Source: Saccharothrix luteola (GTDB taxonomy: Bacteria; Actinomycetota; Actinomycetes; Mycobacteriales; Pseudonocardiaceae). Taken from it: a DNA stretch of 64,000 bases. The notes under the pieces are model-generated. The model saw nothing but the letters and a program-made list of their open reading frames with translations, was not told where the DNA came from and made no database searches. Made by a program: the position numbers and the translations under genes. Positions within the stretch are counted from its first letter, which is position 1, and the number at the start of each line of letters is the position of its first letter. Of the stretch, positions 1-9,129 are shown in pieces. The DNA lies in assembly GCF_020859565.1 (NCBI RefSeq), contig NZ_JAJHUO010000012.1, positions 23,766-87,765 on the forward strand, read 5' to 3'.

Positions 1-75
1 CCCCCCGCCCCCCCCCCCCGCCCCCCCCCCGCCGCGCGCGGGCGCCCGCCCCCCCCCCCCCCCCCCCCCACCGCC
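1..75. other. C-homopolymer-rich tract at window start
   Basis: The first 69 bases consist only of C and G, almost all C, with runs of 10 to about 20 cytosines broken by single G or GCG steps. The first A is at base 70. No coding or regulatory signal can be read in it. It abuts the first gene, so the upstream region of that gene is not interpretable. It may be a true low-complexity tract (its complement is a G-run strand) or a sequencing or contig-end artefact. Confidence 0.8.
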
Positions 76-732
76 GTGTGCGGCAGGATGTCGACCATGC
101 CGGAAGCGGTCGGGGAATCGTGGCAGCGCATCACCACCTGGTTGCGCACCCGCGCACCGGTCACCGCGACAGCGTTGGCCACGGCCTCCGAGGTGGACCT
201 CCAGGCACTGGTCGAGGACGTCCCCGTCCCGCTGCCGGACGACCTCGTCACGTGGTGGCGGCTCTGCGGCGGCACGGGGCTGCCCGACGGCGACGGCGCG
301 TTGTTCCCGCCGTTCTACGAACCGCACTCCGCGCGCGGCGCGCTGGAAACCCGCCGACTCCTCGTGACGCCGGGCACCGCCACGTCGCACCGGGCCTCGG
401 GGTCCGACGAGGCGGGAGACCGCGCCGGGGCGTTCCTCGACGTGTTCGTCCCGATCGCGGCCGACGGCACGGGCGACCACCTGTTCGTCGACCTGCGCCC
501 CGGCCGGTGGCACGGCTGCGTGCAGCACTGGAGCGCCGATGACGGCTGCCAGACCGGCCCGTGGTGGACCGATGTCGCCGATTTGCTCTCCGACATCGCG
601 AACGCGGTGACCCGCGGCACAAAAGCGCGTGAGGCCTACGCGGAACGGGCGCGCGCCCGGCACTTCCGCGCGTCCGCCCAGCTCGCGCACGTCGAGGAAG
701 GCCGCCTGACCTGGCAACCGTTCCGCGCCTGA
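76..732 (+). CDS. SMI1/KNR4 (SUKH) family protein
   Basis: Roughly 210-residue soluble protein without signal peptide. The core (VPLPDDLVTWWRLCGGTGL, then an acidic loop, LLVTPGT, FVPIAADGTGDHLFVDLRPG, ending VADLLSDIANAV) has the order of SMI1/KNR4 proteins, which in bacteria are often immunity proteins against contact-dependent or polymorphic toxins. No toxin gene lies next to it, so it looks like an orphan immunity-type protein; the actual partner is unknown. Three in-frame starts are possible: GTG at 76, ATG at 88 and ATG at 97. The last has an AGGA eight bases upstream and may be the true one. The C-rich tract before it hides the promoter. Family assignment is by pattern only. Confidence 0.7.
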   Translation: MCGRMSTMPEAVGESWQRITTWLRTRAPVTATALATASEVDLQALVEDVPVPLPDDLVTWWRLCGGTGLPDGDGALFPPFYEPHSARGALETRRLLVTPGTATSHRASGSDEAGDRAGAFLDVFVPIAADGTGDHLFVDLRPGRWHGCVQHWSADDGCQTGPWWTDVADLLSDIANAVTRGTKAREAYAERARARHFRASAQLAHVEEGRLTWQPFRA

Positions 733-745
733 CGAGCCACCGACG

Positions 746-1369
746 TCAGGCGGGCGCGGTGTCGCCGCACAGGAACGCGTACAGGGCGTCGCCCGTCGGC
801 ACCGGCTGGTCGGGCTCGTGCCGCACCAGCCACAGGCACGCGTCGTCGGCCATGCCGTACATGTCGAAGTTCTCGCCCTGGGCGAGGACCACCAGGCAGT
901 CGCCCATTCGCCAGACCGCGTGGTGCCACTCGTCGTCGTGCGCGCCGACGACGTGCGGCTCGCCGAGGCGGTCGGTCAGCCGCGCCACGGCCTCGGCGTG
1001 CCGCGCGTCGAACTCGGCGCGCGTCGCGAGCGCGTCGGCCGACCACGGCGCGCCGCACGCGGACACGAGGTCGCGCACGTCCTGGTCGTCGGGGTCGTGC
1101 TCGTCGAGGTAGGTGGCGAACGCGTGGAAGAAGCCGATCACCTCGTCCGGGTCGAACCGCATCGCCACGCTGACCCGGCGGTGGTCGTCCAGGTCGAACC
1201 GGTACTCGGCCGCGCCGTAGACCTCGTCGGCCACCGACCGCCCCTCGGGCAACGGCCACCCCGCCGCCACCCACGCGTCGTCCAACCCCGCCCGCGCCCA
1301 CGACGAGCCCGCCAACGCCACGACCCCGTCGACCGTCCGGTCGTCCAGGGGAAGCCACACCAGTGCCAT
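746..1369 (-). CDS. Hypothetical actinobacterial protein
   Basis: A 207-residue soluble acidic protein with many tryptophans and no signal peptide or membrane segment. I do not recognise the family with certainty. Its composition and layout (alternating short strands and helices, an ending of VPTGDALYAFLCGD) resemble small DUF proteins and immunity proteins that actinomycetes carry in scattered copies. It is convergent with the SMI1/KNR4 gene (13 bases between the stops) and divergent from the P450 gene, with a 120-base promoter region between them. The ATG at 1369 is the first methionine of the frame. Confidence 0.7.
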   Translation of the reverse strand: MALVWLPLDDRTVDGVVALAGSSWARAGLDDAWVAAGWPLPEGRSVADEVYGAAEYRFDLDDHRRVSVAMRFDPDEVIGFFHAFATYLDEHDPDDQDVRDLVSACGAPWSADALATRAEFDARHAEAVARLTDRLGEPHVVGAHDDEWHHAVWRMGDCLVVLAQGENFDMYGMADDACLWLVRHEPDQPVPTGDALYAFLCGDTAPA

Positions 1370-1489
1370 GCGCCGAACCTAGGGGCACGTGCGGCGAACG
1401 CGTGAAACCCGTTGCCCGGCGGGACACATCCGCTGCACAACCCGCACAGCGCCTTGTACGGGTAGTGATCATGCGGTAGCGATGAGTGC

Positions 1490-2689
1490 ATGGAGACCTA
1501 CGTGCTCGACCCGGCCGGCCGTGACATCCAGGGCGAGGCGGCGGAGTTGCGCTCCCGCGGACCGGCGACCCGGGTCGCGCTCCCGGGCGGGGTGCAGGCG
1601 TGGTCGGTCGGCGACCTCGGCCTGCTGCGCGGCCTGCTCGCCGATCCGCGCGTTTCCAAGGACGCCCGCCGCCACTGGCCCGCCCTCGCGGGCATTCCGC
1701 AGGACTGGCCGCTGTACCTCTGGGTCACGGCGCACAACATGTTCACCGCCTACGGCGCGGAGCACCGCAGGCTGCGGCTGCTGATCTCCAAGGGGTTCAC
1801 GGCCCGTCGGACCGAGGCGCTGCGCCCGCAGGTAGAGCGGATCGCGGCCGACCTGATCGACCGGCTCGCCGCCGGACCGGACGTGGTCGACGTGCGCGCC
1901 GGGTTCGCCTACCCGCTGCCGATCGAGGTCATCTGCCGGCTGATGGGCGTGCCCGACGACGCCCGCCCCGAGCTGCGCCTGATCGTGGACAGCCTGTTCG
2001 CCACCACGACGACGCCCGAGGAGGCGATGGCCAACCAGGTCCGGCTCTACGAGATCCTGGACGACGTGGTCGCCGCCAAGCGGGCGGCGCCGGGCGACGA
2101 CCTGACCAGCGGCCTGATCGCCGCCCGCGACGAGGGCGACGCCGGGCTGACCGAGGAGGAACTCGTCGACACCCTCATCCTGATGATCGCCGCCGGCCAC
2201 GAGACCACCGTCAACCTCCTCGACCAGGCCATCACCGCGCTGCTCACCCACCCCGACCAGCTCCGCCTGGTCCTCTCCGGCGAACGCGCCTGGGGCGACG
2301 TGATCGAGGAGACGCTGCGGTGGCAGGCCCCGGTGGCGAACCTGCCGCTGCGCTACGCCGTCGAGGACATCGAGCTGGCCGGCGTGACGATCCGGCAGGG
2401 CGAGGCGATCCTCGCGGGCTACGCCGCCGCCGGGCGCGACCCGGAGGTCCACGGCGACACGGCCGGGCGGTTCGACCTCACGCGGGCGGACAAGACGCAC
2501 CTGTCGTTCGGCCACGGCGTCCACCACTGCCTGGGTGCGCCGTTGGCCCGCATCGAGGCCGAGGTGGCGTTGCCGGCGTTGTTCGGCCGCTTCCCGGACC
2601 TCGCGCTCGCCGTGCCCGCCGACGAGCTGGAGCCCGTCCACTCGTTCATCTCCAACGGCCACGCGACCCTGCCGGTCAGGCTGAGGTAG
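1490..2689 (+). CDS. Cytochrome P450
   Basis: A 399-residue soluble bacterial class I P450. All hallmarks are in place: I-helix AGHETT at residues 235-240, ExxR at E274/R277, and the heme loop FGHGVHHCLG at 340-349 with the thiolate ligand Cys347. Such enzymes use reduced ferredoxin to insert oxygen into a small molecule; no ferredoxin or ferredoxin reductase gene lies beside it. The substrate cannot be read; sequence style resembles CYP105/107-type actinomycete enzymes. The gene is divergent from the hypothetical gene at 746-1369 and overlaps the convergent serine hydrolase by 14 bases at the stops. Confidence 0.95.
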   Translation: METYVLDPAGRDIQGEAAELRSRGPATRVALPGGVQAWSVGDLGLLRGLLADPRVSKDARRHWPALAGIPQDWPLYLWVTAHNMFTAYGAEHRRLRLLISKGFTARRTEALRPQVERIAADLIDRLAAGPDVVDVRAGFAYPLPIEVICRLMGVPDDARPELRLIVDSLFATTTTPEEAMANQVRLYEILDDVVAAKRAAPGDDLTSGLIAARDEGDAGLTEEELVDTLILMIAAGHETTVNLLDQAITALLTHPDQLRLVLSGERAWGDVIEETLRWQAPVANLPLRYAVEDIELAGVTIRQGEAILAGYAAAGRDPEVHGDTAGRFDLTRADKTHLSFGHGVHHCLGAPLARIEAEVALPALFGRFPDLALAVPADELEPVHSFISNGHATLPVRLR

Positions 2690-3779
2690 CGAGCCCGCCG
2701 TAGGCGGCCAGCACGATGCCGAGGCCGCGGTTGTCGCCCATCGTGCCCTGCTGGAGCATCTGGTTCATCGCGTACGCCACGGTCAGCCGGGTGTCCAGGT
2801 CGACCACCACGACGGAACCGCCCCACCCGCCCCAGGAACACGTCCGCCCCTCGACCCGGTAGCCGAGGCCGTACCGGATCGGTACGTCCAGGTAGTGGTC
2901 CACGCCCCGGAACTGCTCCTCCAGCACCCGGCGGCACCCGGCCTCCGACAGCAGCCGCACGCCGCCGACCGCGCCGCCGCACGCCAGCACCGACTGCACC
3001 AGGCCGACCGAGCGCGCGTTGCCGTGCCCGCCCGCGGACGGGATCTCGGCACGGCGCCACGCGGTGGTGTTGGCGTCCTGCGCCACGATGACCGGGTTGG
3101 GCTCCTCGCCGTCCAGTCCCGGCGCCGCGAAGTCGGACGTGCCCGGTGGCGGGATCACCGGTGCGACGCGGTGGTCGTGCTCGGCGGGCAGGCCGATGTG
3201 GAAGTCGGCGCCGAGGGGTCCGGCCACCTCCTCGGCGAAGAACGCGCCGAGGCCCCGGCCGGTGACCCGGCGGATCACCTCGCCGATCAGGAACCCCTGC
3301 GTCAACGGGTGGTAGCAGCCGACCGCGCCCGGCGCCCACCGGGCGGGCTGCGCGGCCAGCCGTGCCGTCGCGTCCTCCCAGTCGAACAGGTCGGGCACGG
3401 TGATCGGCTCGGTCCACGTCGGCAGGCCGGCGGTGTAGCCGAGCACGTGCCGCACGCGCACGCCGCCCTTGCCCGCCGCGGCGAACTCCGGCCAGTACTC
3501 GGCGACCGGCGCGTCCAGGTCGATCACGCCCCGGTCGGCGAGCATCAACGCGCACAGCGCCACCATCGTCTTGGTGGTGGACCAGACGTTGACGATCGTG
3601 TCGCGTTCCCACGGCGTGGTGCGCGCCGCGTCGACGTGACCGCCCCACAGGTCGACCACCGGCTCGCCGTCCACGTACACCGCGACCGACGCGCCGACGT
3701 CGTCCTCGTCCAGCGACGCCGCGAAGGTGTCGCGCACCCTGCCGAACCGGTCGTCGCACGTGCCATGGATCTCCGCCAC
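2676..3779 (-). CDS. Serine hydrolase, class C beta-lactamase/esterase fold
   Basis: The frame is open to 3905, but the GTG at 3779 fits the family start (AEIHGTCDDRFGRV...) and leaves a divergent promoter space to the next gene, giving 367 residues. The catalytic SxxK is STTK in the segment VNVWSTTKTMVAL, and a YHP motif (CYHPLTQGFLIGEVI) stands where the Tyr-x-Asn motif occurs. This group includes EstB-type esterases, D-aminopeptidase-like enzymes and EstA family proteins; it is not evidence for beta-lactam resistance. No signal peptide is visible, so it is probably cytoplasmic. Its end overlaps the end of the convergent P450 gene. Confidence 0.9.
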   Translation of the reverse strand: MAEIHGTCDDRFGRVRDTFAASLDEDDVGASVAVYVDGEPVVDLWGGHVDAARTTPWERDTIVNVWSTTKTMVALCALMLADRGVIDLDAPVAEYWPEFAAAGKGGVRVRHVLGYTAGLPTWTEPITVPDLFDWEDATARLAAQPARWAPGAVGCYHPLTQGFLIGEVIRRVTGRGLGAFFAEEVAGPLGADFHIGLPAEHDHRVAPVIPPPGTSDFAAPGLDGEEPNPVIVAQDANTTAWRRAEIPSAGGHGNARSVGLVQSVLACGGAVGGVRLLSEAGCRRVLEEQFRGVDHYLDVPIRYGLGYRVEGRTCSWGGWGGSVVVVDLDTRLTVAYAMNQMLQQGTMGDNRGLGIVLAAYGGLATSA

Positions 3780-3934
3780 CGCCGGAACGTAGCGCCACCC
3801 GCCCGCGCCCGGCGACCGCTTTGTTGCTCTCCCGCGCGATGATCCACCCCAACCGAGACGGTCCCGCTGCCCTGTTCGGCCCAACCTCCCCGCCGCGACG
3901 CGCAAGGCGTCAGCAGCGCACTTAGGGTCGGTCC

Positions 3935-5632
3935 ATGAGCCACTTGGGCGATGCCCTGTCCCGCCGCCGCTTCCTCGGAGCCGCGGCCGTCGCGTGGTTG
4001 CCGGTCGGCGTCCTGTCCGCGGGCGAGGTCGCGGGCGACCCGCCGCCCGCGTTCCCGGCGGGGATCGACCTGTACCGGCAGGCGTACCAGAACTGGGCGG
4101 GCGAGATCCGCACCGACGACCTGTGGACGTGCGCGCCGCGCACCCCGGCCGAGGTGGCGCTGCTCGCGAACTGGGCGCACGGCCAGGGTTTCACCCTGCG
4201 GGCACGGGGTTTCCGGCACGGGTGGGCGCCGCTCACCGTCACCGCGGGCACCACCGGCGCGGACCGCGTCGTGCTGGTCGACACGACCCGGCACCTCAAG
4301 GCCATGACCGCGCTGCCGAACGCGGTGCGCGTGCAGACCGGCGCGTCGATGGACGACCTGCTGGCGTTCCTGGAGGACGCGGGCCTCGGCGTGACCAACA
4401 CGCCCGCGCCGGGCGACCTGACCGTCGGCGGCGTGCTCGCGATCAACGGCCACGGCACGTCCGTCCCGGCCGTCGGCGAGACCCTGCCGCCGGGCCACAC
4501 CTACGGCTCGCTCAGCAACATGATCATGTCGCTGACGGCCGTCGTGTGGGACGGCGGCGAGTACCGGTTGCGCACGTTCCAGCGCGACGAGCCCGAGTGC
4601 GCCGCGCTGCTGACCCACGTGGGCCGCGCGTTCCTGACCGAGGTCACCCTCCGCGTGGGCGCGAACCAGAACCTGCGCTGCGTCAGCCGGGTCGACATCC
4701 CCACCGGCGAGCTGTTCGCGCCGCCGGGCAGCGGTGCGACCCGCACGTTCGCGAGCTTCCTCGACCAGGCCGGCCGGGTGGAGGCGATCTGGTTCGCCTT
4801 CACCGACCGCCCGTGGCTCAAGACGTGGAGCGTCGCGCCGACCAAGCCGCCGACCTCGCGCCACGTCGTCACGCCGTACAACTACGTGTTCTCCGACAAC
4901 GTGCCCAAGCCCGTCTCCGACCTCGCCGACCTGCTCATCACCGGCGCGTGGGCGCTCACGCCGACGTTCGGCCAGTTGCAGTACACGACCGCGGCCACCG
5001 GGCTGACCGCCACGCTCACCTCGGACCTGTGGGGCGCGTCGAAGAACCTGCTGCTCTACGTCAAGCCGACCACCCTGCGCGAGACCGCGAACGGGTACGC
5101 GGTCCTGACCAGCCGGGCCGAGGTCCAGCGCGTGGTCAGCGACTTCGCCGCGTTCTACGAAGAACTCCTGCACTCCTACAAGGCACGGGGGCTGTTCCCG
5201 GTCACCGGGCAGGTGGAGATCCGCGTGGGCGGCCTGGACGACCCGGCGCACGTGGGCGTGCCCGGCGCGCGCAAGCCGGCGCTGTCGGCCGTGCGGCCAC
5301 GCGCGGACCACCCCGAGTGGGACGTCGCGGTGTGGTTCGACGTGCTGACGTTCCCGACCGCGCCCGGCGCGGCGGCGTTCTACCGCGAGCTGGAGCAGTT
5401 CTTCTTCACCAACTACACGGGCGCGTACGCGACGACCCGCGCCGAGTGGTCCAAGGGCTGGGCCTACACGGACGAGGCGGCCTGGGCCGACCACACCGTG
5501 CTGACGTCCACCGTGCCGGACAGCTACCGGCAGGGCCCGGACCCGAGTTGGGACGCGGCCCTGGCCACCCTCCACGCCCACGACCCGCACCGGGTGTTCA
5601 GCAACCCGTTCCTGGACGTGCTGCTGCCCTGA
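3935..5632 (+). CDS. Secreted FAD-dependent cholesterol oxidase (type II, VAO family)
   Basis: A 565-residue protein starting with a Tat signal (SRRRFLGAAA, residues 9-18, hydrophobic stretch, cleavage near VLSAG). Next is an FAD-binding PCMH domain (about 65-235) with RGFRHGW at 91-97. His95 stands at the place of the histidine that carries covalent FAD in the Brevibacterium type II cholesterol oxidase. The C-terminal part (about 250-560) matches the substrate-binding domain of that family. The expected reaction is oxidation and isomerisation of cholesterol to cholest-4-en-3-one with release of hydrogen peroxide outside the cell. It stands alone between convergent and divergent neighbours; no steroid catabolic genes are near. 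Confidence 0.85.
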   Translation: MSHLGDALSRRRFLGAAAVAWLPVGVLSAGEVAGDPPPAFPAGIDLYRQAYQNWAGEIRTDDLWTCAPRTPAEVALLANWAHGQGFTLRARGFRHGWAPLTVTAGTTGADRVVLVDTTRHLKAMTALPNAVRVQTGASMDDLLAFLEDAGLGVTNTPAPGDLTVGGVLAINGHGTSVPAVGETLPPGHTYGSLSNMIMSLTAVVWDGGEYRLRTFQRDEPECAALLTHVGRAFLTEVTLRVGANQNLRCVSRVDIPTGELFAPPGSGATRTFASFLDQAGRVEAIWFAFTDRPWLKTWSVAPTKPPTSRHVVTPYNYVFSDNVPKPVSDLADLLITGAWALTPTFGQLQYTTAATGLTATLTSDLWGASKNLLLYVKPTTLRETANGYAVLTSRAEVQRVVSDFAAFYEELLHSYKARGLFPVTGQVEIRVGGLDDPAHVGVPGARKPALSAVRPRADHPEWDVAVWFDVLTFPTAPGAAAFYRELEQFFFTNYTGAYATTRAEWSKGWAYTDEAAWADHTVLTSTVPDSYRQGPDPSWDAALATLHAHDPHRVFSNPFLDVLLP

Positions 5633-5655
5633 ACCTCCTTACTTCCTGGGCCCCC

Positions 5656-5967
5656 TTACTTGGAGACCTTGTCCAGTTCCTTGCGCACGAGGTTCAGCTG
5701 CTCGCGGTTGAGCTTCCCGGTGAAGGTCCAGGTGTGGACCACGTCCGCGGCCTTGACGACTCTCACGTGGTCGAGCCGGACCCAGTAGACGCCGATCGAG
5801 GTCTCCACCTCGACGGCCTTGGCGCGGTCGGCCGGCTTGGGCCTGGTCGAGTCGATCCGGGCGATCCTCACGGCGTCCGCGCCGTCCAGGGTCAGACCGG
5901 ACTCGAGGACGGCGACCTTGCGGTGGTCGTGCTTCATGATCGTTCCGACGACGTGCTTCGCTGCCAT
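5656..5967 (-). CDS. Small conserved hypothetical protein
   Basis: 103 residues (MAAKHVVGTIMKHDHRK...). The start at 5967 is chosen because GGAGG lies 11 bases upstream on the coding strand; a longer frame from 6009 is possible but lacks such a site. The protein is basic and strand-rich (VAVLESGLTLDGADAVRIARID, IGVYWVRLDHVRVVKAADVVHTWTF) and ends in a lysine-rich helix. It has no signal peptide. I do not recognise a function. It lies between the end of cholesterol oxidase (convergent, 23 bases) and the end of the molybdenum hydroxylase operon. Confidence 0.7.
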   Translation of the reverse strand: MAAKHVVGTIMKHDHRKVAVLESGLTLDGADAVRIARIDSTRPKPADRAKAVEVETSIGVYWVRLDHVRVVKAADVVHTWTFTGKLNREQLNLVRKELDKVSK

Positions 5968-6064
5968 CCGGTGAGCCTCCGAGTGAAGGGAAGTTCGCAC
6001 GGTAGGCACTACGCGGCGTGGCCGGCGAGACCCGAACGGACCAACTCGTCACCGTTCGGAGGCG

Positions 6065-8146
6065 TCAGAGGAAGTGGTCGAGCGTCAACGGCAGGTCGCG
6101 GACGCGGACGCCGGTCGCGTGGTGCGCCGCGTTCGCGATGGCGGCGGCGGTGCCGACGATGCCGATCTCGCCGACGCCCTTGGTGCCCATGGGGTTGGTG
6201 TGCGGGTCGTGCTCGTCGACCCAGTGGGCCTCCACCCGCGGCACGTCGGCGTTGGTGGCGATGTGGTACTCGGCGAGGTCGTGGTTGACCACGTGCCCGA
6301 ACCGCGGGTCCGGCACGCTGTGCTCGTGCAGCGCCATGGACAGGCCCATGGTCATGCCGCCGACGAGCTGCGACCGGGCCAGGCGCGGGTTGACCACGCG
6401 GCCGACCGCGAACACGCCGAGCAGCCTGGGCACGCGCACCTCGCCGGTGTCGACGTGCACCCGCACCTCGGCGAACTGCGCGCCGAACGCGTGCATCGCG
6501 TACCGGTCGCCCGCGTCGTCCTCGGGCATCTCCGCGCCGGCCTCGTCGCCTTCGGCCGGGTCGTCGCCGAACTGCTCGCGGAACGCCTCGGCCGCCGCGA
6601 CCACGGTCGAGCCCCAGGACGTGATGCCGGACGAGCCGCCCGCCACCGACGCCTTGGGCGAGGCCGTGTCGCCGATCCGCAGCTCCACGTCGGCGAAGTC
6701 CACGCCGAGCGCGTCGGCCGCGATCTGCGCGAGCGACGTCCACGTGCCGGTGCCGAGGTCGGCCGCGCCGATCCGGACCAGGTAGCGCCGCGGGCCCGTG
6801 CAGCGGATCGTGGCGGCCGACCCCGGCGTCCGGTTGACCGGGTAGGTCGACGCCGCGACCCCCGTGCCGATCAACCACCCCGACTCCGCACGGGCGCGCG
6901 GCGTCGGGTCGCGGTGCCGCCAGCCGAACCGGCGGGCGCCCTCGCGCAGGCAGGCGACCAGGTTGCGGCTGGAGAACGGCTTGCCAGACTCCGGTTCCAC
7001 GTCGGGCTCGTTGCGCACGCGGAACTCCACCGGGTCGACGCCGCAGGCGTTCGCCAGTTCGTCCACCGCCACCTCGGGCCCGAACATGCCGGGGCACTCG
7101 CCGGGGGCGCGCATCCACGACGGCACCGGGACGTCCAGCGCGGCGAGCCGGTGGGTCGTGGCGCGGTTCGGCGCGGCGTACATCATGCGGCTGGGCACGG
7201 CGGTCTGCTCGGCGAACTCCTTGATCCGGGAGGTCTGGGAGACGGCGTCGACCGCGACGGCGGCCAGCCGCCCGTCCGCGTCGCAACCCAGCCGGACCCG
7301 CTGGACCGTGGGCGTCCGGTAGCCGGCGAGGGAGAACATCTGCGGCCGGGTGAGCGCGAGCTTGACGGGCGTGCCGGGCAGCTCCCGCGCGGCCATGGCG
7401 GCGATGACCGAGTGCACGTGCGGCGTGCCCTTGGACCCGAAGCCGCCGCCGACGTGCGGCGCGATCACGTGCACCCGCTCGGGTGCGAGCCCGAAGACCT
7501 CCGCCATCGCCGCACGCGTGGTGTGCACGCCCTGCGTGGACTCGTACAGCGCCAGGTCGCCGTCCAGCCACAGGGCCGTGGTGGTGTGCGGCTCCATCGG
7601 GTTGTTGTTGTACCAGGCGGTGGTGTAGGTCTGGTCGAGCGTGAACGGCGAGTGGGCGAGGGCCGTCGCGACGTCGCCCCGCGCGGTGTCGGTCTCCGCG
7701 CCGGTGTTCACCTTCTCCGGCGCGTACAGGTCGTCGCGGTCGGCGCTGAGCCGCACGTCGTGCGGCTGCTCGTCGATCCGGACGCGGACGAGCGCCGCCG
7801 CCTCCCGCGCGATCTCCCGGGTCCGCGCGATCACCGCCGCGACGACCTGACCGCGGAACGCCACGTCGTGCGACTGGAACGCGGCCAGCTCGGCGTCCTC
7901 TGTGGACGCCAGGCGCGGCGCGTTGTCCGGCGTCAGCACGGCCAGCACGCCGTCCACGGCCAGCGCCGCGCGGACGTCCACGTCGGTCAGCACACCGCGG
8001 GCGGCCTCGGCCTGCACCAGGTGCGCGTACGCGGGGTCCACCACGTGCTGGTCGCCCGCGTACCGCGCGACGCCGGTGACCTTGGCCGGACCGTCCACCC
8101 GCCGCGGCGACCGGCCGAGCACGCGGGTGCGCAGCAGGTCCGTCAT
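6065..8146 (-). CDS. Molybdenum hydroxylase, molybdopterin-binding large subunit (xanthine dehydrogenase/aldehyde oxidase family)
   Basis: 693 residues starting MTDLLRTRVLGRSPRRVDGPAKVTGVARYAGD, the typical opening of the family. It contains the aldehyde oxidase a/b hammerhead domain (about 20-130) and the Mo-cofactor domain with GGGFGSKG and the C-terminal GTKGVGEIG, whose glutamate is the catalytic base in the family. The start ATG at 8146 overlaps the stop of the FAD subunit (ATGA), so the three genes are translationally coupled. The closest known architecture is the YagTSR/PaoABC aldehyde oxidoreductase, oxidising aldehydes or N-heterocycles by hydroxylation with water. A segment EGDEAGAEMPEDD forms an acidic insert. 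No maturation factor (XdhC/PaoD) or molybdenum cofactor gene is visible nearby. Confidence 0.9.
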   Translation of the reverse strand: MTDLLRTRVLGRSPRRVDGPAKVTGVARYAGDQHVVDPAYAHLVQAEAARGVLTDVDVRAALAVDGVLAVLTPDNAPRLASTEDAELAAFQSHDVAFRGQVVAAVIARTREIAREAAALVRVRIDEQPHDVRLSADRDDLYAPEKVNTGAETDTARGDVATALAHSPFTLDQTYTTAWYNNNPMEPHTTTALWLDGDLALYESTQGVHTTRAAMAEVFGLAPERVHVIAPHVGGGFGSKGTPHVHSVIAAMAARELPGTPVKLALTRPQMFSLAGYRTPTVQRVRLGCDADGRLAAVAVDAVSQTSRIKEFAEQTAVPSRMMYAAPNRATTHRLAALDVPVPSWMRAPGECPGMFGPEVAVDELANACGVDPVEFRVRNEPDVEPESGKPFSSRNLVACLREGARRFGWRHRDPTPRARAESGWLIGTGVAASTYPVNRTPGSAATIRCTGPRRYLVRIGAADLGTGTWTSLAQIAADALGVDFADVELRIGDTASPKASVAGGSSGITSWGSTVVAAAEAFREQFGDDPAEGDEAGAEMPEDDAGDRYAMHAFGAQFAEVRVHVDTGEVRVPRLLGVFAVGRVVNPRLARSQLVGGMTMGLSMALHEHSVPDPRFGHVVNHDLAEYHIATNADVPRVEAHWVDEHDPHTNPMGTKGVGEIGIVGTAAAIANAAHHATGVRVRDLPLTLDHFL

Positions 8147-9129
8147 CGTCCCTCCCGGCTCAGCTCGCGCAGCGCGGACACCACCAGGTTGCGGGTCAGC
8201 GGCACCTTGAAACCGTTGCCCGCCAACGGGGCGGCGCCCGCGAGCTCCGCGTCGACCGCCCGCCGGAACACCTCCTCGTCGGCCGGCGAGCCGAGCACCA
8301 GGTCCTCCGCCCGCCGGGCCCGCCACGGCTTGTGCGCGACACCGCCGAGCCCGATGCGCACGTCGCGCACCACGCCGTCCTCGACCCGCAGCACGGCCGC
8401 GACGGACACCAGCGCGAACGCGAACGACGCCCGGTCGCGCACCTTCCGGTACAGCGACCGCGTGCCCGGCGGCAGCGGCGGCAGGTCGACCGACGTGATC
8501 AGGTCCGACGGCGCCAGCACGGTGTCGCGGTGCGGCTCGTCGCCGGGCAACCGGTGCAGCTCGACCAGCGGGACCACCCGCCGTCCCGCGGTGCCGAGCA
8601 CGGCCACCTGCGCGTCGAGCGCCGCCATCGCCACCGCCATGTCCGACGGGTGCGTGGCCACGCAGTGCGCGGACGCGCCCAGGATGGCGTGGTGCCGGGT
8701 GTACCCGCCGATCGCCGAGCACCCCGTGCCGGGCTCGCGCTTGTTGCACGGCGTGGTCAGGTCCTGGAAGTACACGCACCGGGTCCGCTGGAGCAGGTTC
8801 CCGCCGGTCGTGGCCAGGTTCCGGATCTGCCCGGACGCGCCCGACAGCAGCGCCCGCGCCAGCAGCGGGTAGTCCCGCCGGACCACCGGGTGCGCGGCCA
8901 GGTCGGCGTTGCGCACGGTCGCGCCGATCCGCAGCCCGCCGTCCGGCAGCTCGTCCACGGTGTCCAGCGGCAGCCGGCTGATGTCGACCAGGATCTCGGG
9001 CGCGGCGAGGCCGAGCTTCATGTGGTCGACCAGGTTGGTCCCGCCGGCGAGGAACGCGACCTCGGCCCACCCGGTCGCGGCGGCGACCGCGCCCTCCGCG
9101 TCGGGCGCGCGTCGGTAGTCGAACGGCAT
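8143..9129 (-). CDS. Molybdenum hydroxylase, FAD-binding medium subunit
   Basis: 328 residues from MPFDYRRAPD. FAD-binding PCMH fold with LAGGTNLVDHMKLG near the N-terminus and TTGGNLLQRTRC further on. The segment CVYFQDLTTPCNKREPGTGCSA carries extra cysteines in the spacing that binds a [4Fe-4S] cluster in PaoB/YagS and 4-hydroxybenzoyl-CoA reductase-like subunits, so this subunit likely has FAD plus an iron-sulfur cluster. The C-terminal CO dehydrogenase flavoprotein domain (SFAFALVSVAAVLRVEDG) is present. The start overlaps the stop of the 2Fe-2S subunit as TGATG, and the end overlaps the start of the large subunit. Confidence 0.9.
   Translation of the reverse strand: MPFDYRRAPDAEGAVAAATGWAEVAFLAGGTNLVDHMKLGLAAPEILVDISRLPLDTVDELPDGGLRIGATVRNADLAAHPVVRRDYPLLARALLSGASGQIRNLATTGGNLLQRTRCVYFQDLTTPCNKREPGTGCSAIGGYTRHHAILGASAHCVATHPSDMAVAMAALDAQVAVLGTAGRRVVPLVELHRLPGDEPHRDTVLAPSDLITSVDLPPLPPGTRSLYRKVRDRASFAFALVSVAAVLRVEDGVVRDVRIGLGGVAHKPWRARRAEDLVLGSPADEEVFRRAVDAELAGAAPLAGNGFKVPLTRNLVVSALRELSREGR

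Noticed and set aside
1469..2662. 397-codon antisense open frame across the P450 gene
   Set aside because: Its translation is low-complexity Arg/Gly/Asp-rich and mirrors a well-supported P450; a GC-rich shadow frame.
2676..3779. Antibiotic resistance beta-lactamase
   Set aside because: No signal peptide and the motifs fit the broad esterase/peptidase branch; the same applies to 27299-28666.
6074..8872. 932-codon plus-strand frame across the molybdenum hydroxylase genes
   Set aside because: Composition of a shadow frame; the minus-strand subunits have all catalytic and cofactor motifs.
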